64,000 bases of DNA from Turbatrix aceti. Its lineage: Eukaryota > Nematoda > Chromadorea > Rhabditida > Panagrolaimidae. Positions 56,871 to 64,000 of the stretch are shown here, one piece after another. The stretch spans positions 1,612,001-1,676,000 of the forward strand of contig OZ017769.1 of NCBI GenBank assembly GCA_963969345.1, read 5' to 3'. Position 1 is the stretch's first letter; every line of letters starts with the position of its first letter. The notes under the pieces are model-generated. The model worked only from the letters and a program-made list of their open reading frames with translations, did not search any database and had not been told where the DNA came from. The translations under genes were made by a program, and so were the position numbers.

Positions 56871-59800
56871 GGCTGCAATGTAGGAAAGTGAAAAGAAGGT
56901 CGTGCTTAGCTGGGAGGACGCGTTTTGTAGTCCTCCAGGGCCCCCCGGGGAAGGGGGCCATGACTCACGGTACCACGGCGTGGCTTTGTTTTGGGACAAC
57001 AAAAAAATTTCCCATGACACGGGAAAAAACGAAAAAGTGTCATAAATAAAATTGAAAGTTGTATCAATTGTTAAGCCCGGTTCAAGCCCGGGTGAAGGTC
57101 GGTCCAAGGTTGTATCATAATCCGATCTGACTCCCAAAAGACCTTTGTGATGACTGATACAATTCACAATCCACGCACCCGGAGTGAGGATGGGGTAGAG
57201 GATAGAAAACCGGCTGATACTGTTCCCGACTTCACACCCCTCCCCTCCCCCCCATCACACATTATATTTTTTTTTCTGAGCTCTATTGACTTGCTGCGTG
57301 TGTTTGCACGCAGCCAGTTTTTGACTGACATCAGTGATCGTAGCCATCGGGGTCGCTATTGTCCGTCCCCTCCATGGGACAAGTTTAATCTGGACAAACT
57401 TCGCTTCGTCCTCCTCCTCTCCCCACATCAAGTCCAAACGTATCGAGTATCAAGTGAAAGTTCCAGCTGCTTGTTGGACGAGACTTCACTTCAAGGAGAC
57501 ACGAGGAAGCGTTATGGTAAACACCTTGTATACATATTAATACAATACGTGGATCAGATCTTGTCATTATAATGTTTAGTAGATACTTGTTGAGTGGGCA
57601 CAAAAAAAATCTGGTTCAATTCTCGCACTTACATGAGAAGAGGGGGTGTCATGTTCGTCTGGTGGTTGACTAACTAGACCACACGGGATTTGGCCGTTGA
57701 GAAAATTTTATTTTACTGATTTTGTCTTTAAAATGAGAAAAATCACACTATTTTTATTTTTTTTAATTTTTAGATTTTTTTTTTAATTTGTAGATAAAAT
57801 TTATTTTTATAATTTTTAACATTTAAAAAAATGCCAATTTGAATGATTTTTTACAAATAAAAAAAACGACAAAGAAAACATTTCTTTCAAAAAACTAATC
57901 CTGCCACGAAAACAAAAATTTTACGAAGAATTCAAAAAATGGTGACGTGAGTTTGTCAGCCATTTTTTTCTGCATTTCCCTGCCAAATTTTTTTTATCGT
58001 AACAAGACCATTTTTTTCAATTTTTTGTCGGAAAAAACAGAAAGCTTCAAAAATTACAGATAATAAATAAATGGTAGCACGTGTAGTCCTGCGTCCAGAG
58101 GTGAACTAGATTTTTTTTTGTTTGGCAACAACGAGTCGGGTATGTAATCTGTGTACTAACAGCTATCTCTTTCGTCTTTACCTGTTGCTGCTCTCGCCAG
58201 TCGGCGGGCGACCGACCAGTGGACTGGTCGACCACGCGTCATGTCATGGCTGTTGGCAGAGCGAGGTGCGGCTTATCAACCCATCATCGACAGGTTAATG
58301 TCAACGCGCGAGACTCATGGGAAAGAGAGTGAAATCAACCTCCGCCACACACGTTGAAAAAAAAGTATCATCTGGGGTGGTATACGCGCATTTTCCCATT
58401 CTCACGGTCCTTTAAATACAAAAAAACAGAAAGGTCCGGTGACTCACAATCAGTATGTACAGTGACGGTTTTGTTTGACGTTCCGTGATCCAAGCAGGTC
58501 GGTTGACTCCCGCCAAGACACGGCTAGGGGTGGGAGTTGAATCTTCTTTTTTTTGTTTTAAGGAATCATTCCGGGAAACCAACAATGAGGGATCAAGGCA
58601 CACACACGCTTAAAAAAGTGTATTCTACGAGAGGAAATAGAGCTAAAGTTCAAACATACAGCGGCTTCATCTTCTATTTGGATACTACAGAATTTTTTTT
58701 ATACATTGGCCAATTCAATTTAAGAACACTTGGAAGAAGAAAAAAAATTATCAGCTTTTAAAAAGGTAAAAAAATTCAGAGCCATTTTCCAAGAACGAAC
58801 AGTCGTTAATTTTACGATAGAAGTAACGATTTTGATTGTGTTGCGAACAATATCAAACGGGCAGCAAAAATTTATACAAAATTTTGTCCCTCTGGTAGAA
58901 AACCAAAAAAATTCATTCTTTTATTTTACGAAATTTTTTTTGAACGTGTCAAAGTTTGAATTCTATTTTTGGCAACAATTGAACAAAAACTGAAATGTGA
59001 AAATTAACATGTGATTCAGAATGCCGGTGAGAAACCGATTGTTTTTGTCTTTTTGTTTTCGAATAGCGTTCACATTTTTTTGTTCATGTCTTCAGGATGT
59101 TTCATCGCCGAGACAAGGCAACAGACACAAACATATCGAAAAGTGATTGTTGTTGTGTTTTATCATATTTCTTTGTTAGAAAAAAAAATCTTTAAAAAAG
59201 ACGTGAAAGGAAAATATGTTTGAACGAACACTCGGAGGAGGGAGGGGGTGGTGTTTGCTCAACCCTGGCCCTGGTCCGGAACGATCGTTTGTTAAAAATT
59301 CTACTTACAGATCGATCTAATGAAAATCAAAAAGCGAAAAAAATACGTAAAAGTTAAAATTTTATTCAAAAATTCTTAAAAAATTTTTTTTAAAAAAGAG
59401 ATCAAAAAAAATTTCTTGGACGCTGGTTGCACAAATTTTGTTGCCAAAATTTTTTTGGTACTCAAATACCTTGCAAAAATCCCTAGCGATCCGGACAAGT
59501 CAAAAAAAGACATCTGGATCTCTCAAGCACGCACCTCACAAAGGACAAACAATATCGTTACAAAAAAGATATAATCAATTGATCAGGTTTGGTCGGACGT
59601 GATCAGATTTAGCAGAAAATTTGATCCCTCTCTTCAATAAATAATAAAATGTGATTAACAATTTTTTTTTGCCAAATGAAAAATTGCTTTAATTGCACCC
59701 CTTTGTCACTGATGGTATGAATGCGTGTCCTTTCATCAGATCAGATCGATAGCACTATCCATAATCCATTTGCAAGAGTGCGTTGTGGTAAAAAACGCAG

Positions 59801-61539
59801 ACAATGATGAGTAAAATTACAGTCATGGAAATGGGCTTGATGTGGGTACAAAAAAGTTTTTAGGGTTACTCATGGTTTTTTGTACAAAACAAAAATTTGA
59901 AGAAAAAGAAAGAATTTTTTTGAAAAAAAAACAGTTTGTTAGAAATTTAAAAAATGTATTACATTTTTAAAAAATTTTAAAGAAATTAACGAACATTTTA
60001 CGATTTTTCCCAAGGTTAAAAGATAAAAAATAAAATTTACCAAAAAAAATTAAAAAAAACCGCCACAAAAAAATTCCAACAACGCTTCTCCACACCTCAG
60101 AATTCCTTCAACACTTCCGGAAAAAATACAAAGCCCGGTCGACAACCAAAAGGCAAAGAAATGAATAATCGCTGATCAAATGAGGAAGCATTTGATCAGC
60201 GATTACTGCTAACTTCTGAAACAAGTGTTGTATACATATACACTCACCCTCCCCTCCAGGTAGGTAGCACTCGTCAATGGGGATGATGACGATTATTATA
60301 TTTGTACTCGTTGACGCCTCTCGCGTTGATGTTGTTGGTTGGACAGTTGAAAAAAATGGAGAGGCAAGAAGCAAGGGGCCTCGTGCAGGAGCGTTGTGTC
60401 CACAACTAACTTTTTGCTACTTTTCCGGGGGGGGGGGTTTGTTAGCCATACGAGTAAACCTTGGGGTTTTCTGCAAAAAAATGAGGAAAAAAGAACCTGG
60501 AAACAAACAACAGGGGCAACATCGATTGATTTCCAACTCAACCTGGTTTTTTTTTGCCCGTCGACCAGGTGAAAAACGGTGATAACACATGAATGACGAT
60601 TTCTCGAGAGATAAAAAGCATTCCTCGCCTCCATGATGCAAGGTAGGGTTGACGTCAAACTTTTACAGGATGCTTGTTTGTTCTGCATCCATGGACAAGA
60701 CATCCGGAAAATTTTTCTCGTTATCAGTGATGGCATGGCGTACATAAGTGTACCGTTTGTATGAAAAAGTATATTTTTTATTTTTGATCGTAAAATCATA
60801 TAACATCACAGTGCCTTCTGGATTACAATAAGTTGTTACATAAAGTGTATCGTATGCGATTCGCATGCTGCATTGACAAAAATATCGTATGTATACATAC
60901 ATTTTTCAAACAAGAGATACACATTTATTCAATGTAATAATTTTTCACCGTTCATTGTGCATGTAAATAACAGTAATTACAGTAATATATTTATTTACCA
61001 CAACGAAACAGAAAACAAAACGGCAGCAATGTGGTGTTTGGGTTCAATCAGGTGTTCGTTGATGTCGATGTCGGTACAGACTTGCCAAAATTATCATGCC
61101 ATCATCAAACTTCTATTAAATGCAATTTTCGACAAAAAAAAGGTATTAGTTGAGAATTTCTTATTTCATATATTTTTCAGGTGCATTGAATCAAAAACTG
61201 AAATAAAAAACCCAATCCCCACCAAAAAGCAGCAAAAACAAATCTTTCTCAAAAAAATTTTGTGTCCAAATTTGGAGAGGCTGCGTTCAAAAAAAGCATT
61301 GTGTGAAGTCCCAAACAATGCTTCACACCAAACACCTCTGAATTCATTCAAAACCCCAATAAAATGCACGGCTTTCTCTACAAACAAAAGAACAAATTCA
61401 GGTGTTTCCAACGTTTGTGCGACAATTAGTTTGTTATCACTTGACTCTATTTTTGTTAAATAATACAAAGAAAATACGAACATAAGGGTTATTTATATTT
61501 ATACCTGATGCTAAATAAAAAACACAAAAAAATGTTTTT
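56871..61539. other. Long intergenic region
   Basis: About 4.7 kb upstream of the convertase gene without a supported gene. It contains C-rich patches (57236-57260), long A/T runs, and a 16-bp-arm hairpin at 60167-60204. Open frames at 60296-60799 and 60873-61463 are AT-rich or low-complexity and show no family features. Confidence 0.45.
60167..60204. repeat. Perfect hairpin, 16-bp arms, 6-base loop
   Basis: aatcgctgatcaaatg, loop aggaag, then the exact reverse complement catttgatcagcgatt. No T run follows. Role unknown. Confidence 0.8.
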
Positions 61540-61612
61540 GGCACCCAGTGGGACTCGAACCCACAACCGTCAGGATAGAAGCCTGACGCGCTATCCATTG
61601 CGCCATGGGTGC
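61540..61612 (-). tRNA. tRNA-Arg (TCT)
   Basis: The minus strand gives acceptor GCACCCA with TGGGTGC (7 pairs), D arm GGCGCAATGGATAGCGC, anticodon stem TCAGG/CCTGA with loop CTTCTAT (anticodon TCT), and T arm GTGGGTTCGAGTCCCAC. No intron. Confidence 0.95.
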
Positions 61613-61911
61613 GAAATTTTTACCACTTTAGTCTTAAAATTAACTTCATTTTTATTTTGTTAATTATTGTAGTTTTTGTAGTTTTTTAAATCTGGAAATA
61701 GCAAAAATTATGGAAAAATATTCCAAACTCATGTTAAAAAAATTTCATGCGTATTTTATGTTGTATCGTCATTTCGGACAGAAATGCAAATTTCCATCAA
61801 AACCCAAAAAAAAACCTTTCAACCATTTTCTTCGATCAAACGACTCACTTTGCCTCACCGATCGTGTGCCGTGATTGATTTTTCCGAGAGCAACAAGCGC
61901 ACGTCTTCGCC

Positions 61912-63231
61912 ATGAACAACGTGACACTGTTGCAAGCCGAAGTGGAAGAGACGCCTGAGAATGTCGCCGGCTGGTTCAACCAGACGTATATTATTGGCGG
62001 CATTCTGGAAGATCCTGTCCGTCGGCTATACTGTGCATACGAACTCTACTCCCTCGACAATCCGTCGGAGATTTCCTTTGCCTATATCGCAGCCCGGCGG
62101 CACTCCAAGAATAAGAGCGAGAAGGCCATCCACATAACGGCTCAGATCCTCTCTGCACTCAACGGTCGCACCAAGCACGTACCTCGTCTCAGGGCTTACG
62201 GGGTCATCAAACGCCTGCACTACGCGCAGGAGGGAGAGTACAAGCCAGAGACCGCGAGGTGGAATCGTCGACCCTACGTCATCGTAAGCCATGAAAACAT
62301 CTGCTGCGCGGCACTCATATCATTTTCGCCTAAACAATTCCTGCCGACGTTGCTGGTGCTTCACCTCGCGCTCGGCATGGCAGAATCCCTTATCGTGCTC
62401 CACAAAGCGGGGTACGTTCATCGCCAGGTGTCGCTCTACACCTTCTGCTACCCCGTGCCCCTGACGCTGGAGAACATATCCAGTCGACTGATTATTCAGG
62501 ACTTTAGTCTGTGTACTAAGTTCCTAAAAGAGCCTACCAGTGTCGAGCCGTTTGTGGGGTGCACCCGATACGCAACGCTTCGCGCGCACAACTGCAGGCC
62601 TCTGGGACCGGCTGATGACTTCATTTCGATGCTTTACGTTGTCGCCGAGATGATTTCGGGAAAGTGAGTTGTTGTTTTTTATTGTGGAGATCGGATACCG
62701 TAATTTGTTGGATACGGTATTCGATAGCAAATGAATACCGTACATATGACCTATGATTGTAACCTAACAGTGACCGAATGTAACCTAACATAAGGTGGTG
62801 CTATTGGGTACCGGATACCGTACCTGAGCAACTACGGTATCCGGCAACACTGTCATACTTTACACCTAACCTAAAATCATACATATGTACAGTATGCGTT
62901 AACTGTAGCAGTGGTTTTTGATTTTGTCAAAACACGGCATCTAGGTCGCTATATAAGTTCTAATCAAATCAAACAATTCAGACTGCCCTGGCGCGCAGTT
63001 CGATCGCGTGACGCCGTTGCCACGTGGAAGCAAAACTTTACCAAATCGAAGGAATACATGCGCTTGCCCCGGGAACTCCGTCTGCTCTCCGCCAAGCTCT
63101 GTACCTATACGGCTTCGGCTTTCGTGCAGGAAGAAGAAATACTCTGCCCTATCCGAGAAGCCATCAAGCGTCTCGATCCCAATGGATCCTATGAGCTTCC
63201 CAAGTGGCTCGTTATGCCTCCGCCTAATTAA
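61912..63231 (+). CDS. CK1-family (TTBKL-like) pseudokinase
   Basis: Two exons, 61912-62663 and 62982-63231, give about 333 residues covering one kinase-like domain. CK1 hallmarks are kept: a C-terminal lobe reading FVGCTRYATLRAHNCRPLGP then DDFISMLYVVAEMISGKLPW matches the CK1 pattern of G-T-x-R-Y-A-S-x-x-A-H and D-D-x-x-S-x-x-Y. Key catalytic residues are changed. The HRD/KPEN loop reads VHRQVSLYTF (no Asp, no Lys, no Asn), and DFG is DFSLC. The glycine loop is also poor (IIGGILEDP). It should not transfer phosphate and may act as a scaffold. CK1/TTBKL genes are greatly expanded in nematodes and are often sperm-expressed in C. elegans. An AATAAA lies near 63365. Confidence 0.88.
62688..62850. 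repeat. Intronic ATACCGTA/TACGGTAT repeat cluster
   Basis: In the single intron of the pseudokinase gene, ggataccgta, gatacggtat, gaataccgta, ggataccgta and acggtatccgg alternate in orientation, with two copies of gtaacctaac between them. This can fold on itself. Confidence 0.7.
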
Positions 63232-64000
63232 CGACACGACTTTTTTCGATTTTGATTTCTGATGACTGGCATATCATATCATATCATATCATATCATGTG
63301 TGTGTTGGACTTCATAAACTGTTTTTCTCGATTGGACAAAAACTGTGGGTTTCACTGTCTGAAAAATAAAATATACTGAATCATCTTTTCCGCAACTCAA
63401 GCACTGAACAAATTGCCTATGAACATAACTGTGAACATCTTCTCCAAATTGCCTATGAACAACTCAAAAAACAAAAAAAAACAAAAAATTCTACGCATTT
63501 TCAAAAACTCATACAAAAAAACTCAAAACTCGAGTTTGCGGCTTTTTTCGCCAAAACAAAAGCGGAGATGCGTGCGCGCAACATGCGCACCCACTCGCGG
63601 GTCAAAATCAAGGCGACGTGTCTCTTTCACATTCTTCCTTGCTCACGGTTTACGTTCATCCTTGGTTGTCACCGCCGTGGTATCCTCTGTCTGATATTAT
63701 ATCCGTTATTATCCTATAAATAATCTTCTCTACGCCATCAGACAGAGTGTGTGAGTTTCTTCAGGTTCGTTTACTTTCTTCGTCGCTTTCTCTTTCTCTG
63801 GCTTCTTTCTTTCTTGCCACCTTCAAAGTCGAGAAAGAAGAGAGCGATGGATTAACTGGTTTTTTTAGCAAACTGGCAGAGCACTACTGCCATGCACTTT
63901 TCATGTTATAGCGGGCCATTCTTTCTTTGTGGTGTCACAAGCGGTCATTTTGTTTTTGCAACGCAACAAAATAGCATCAAAAGACAAGGAAAGGACAGTT
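63232..64000. other. Right-edge non-coding DNA with an ATATC microsatellite
   Basis: atatc is repeated about five times at 63271-63295. The rest is pyrimidine-rich toward 63720-63840; no gene is supported before the window ends. Confidence 0.6.

Noticed and set aside
60296..61463. Frames of 167 and 196 codons as genes
   Set aside because: Low-complexity or AT-biased translation, no recognisable motif, no supporting splice sites.
1..64000. CRISPR arrays, bacterial operons or prophage
   Set aside because: Spliceosomal introns, eukaryotic tRNA introns and nematode gene families throughout; no regularly spaced direct repeats of CRISPR type.

Overview
The window is nuclear DNA of a nematode. The evidence is internal. 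Four genes encode MLT-10-like moulting proteins with long runs of L-S-P-x repeats, a family known from nematodes. Secreted carboxypeptidases end in ShK domains, and the kinase and phosphatase genes are of the FER-like, CK1/TTBKL-like and PTP types that are expanded in worms. Genes have many short, AT-rich introns ending in T-rich tracts plus cag/tag, and exons are much more GC-rich than introns. I cannot name the genus. Gene models were assembled by hand: exon ends were chosen so that GT-AG junctions keep the reading frame and paralogues agree.

Layout. 1-4761: simple repeats, a 200-bp assembly gap and a tandem array of a ~1.3-kb AT-rich repeat carrying GGGGCCCC hairpins. 4837-13707: two minus-strand MLT-10-like paralogues (A, B), separated by a foldback repeat and an inverted copy of the 1.3-kb repeat. 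16118-18462: an inverted, frameshifted pseudo-exon head to head with its intact parent, a gene of unknown function. 20558-23696: a GPAT3/4-type acyltransferase whose first intron holds an 885-bp inverted-repeat transposon with an 8-bp target duplication and whose third intron holds an antisense tRNA-Asp. 24128-25668: SH2 plus tyrosine kinase (minus). 26518-28209: a PTP-fold protein lacking the catalytic Cys and WPD Asp, with a membrane anchor. 28975-38768: two plus-strand MLT-10-like paralogues (C, D); intron 2 of D contains an apparently intact RTE-like non-LTR retrotransposon. 39901-42957: a large zinc-finger protein. 43280-43400: intron-containing tRNA-Leu(CAA). 43508-51451: a two-ShK-domain secreted protein and two M14 carboxypeptidases with C-terminal ShK domains, all minus. 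53089-53301: a possible small tail-anchored protein. 54033-56870: a kexin/furin-type proprotein convertase (minus). 61540-61612: tRNA-Arg(TCT). 61912-63231: a CK1-family pseudokinase.

How they may fit together. Much of the window encodes secreted or cuticle-related proteins: MLT-10-like proteins, ShK peptidases and a proprotein convertase. All four MLT-10-like proteins carry a basic, furin-like motif immediately before the L-S-P-x repeat domain and a second one nearer the N terminus, so a convertase of the type encoded at 54-57 kb could process them. This is inference. The three signalling-type genes (an SH2 kinase, a dead phosphatase and a dead CK1) resemble families that in C. elegans are often germline or sperm expressed.
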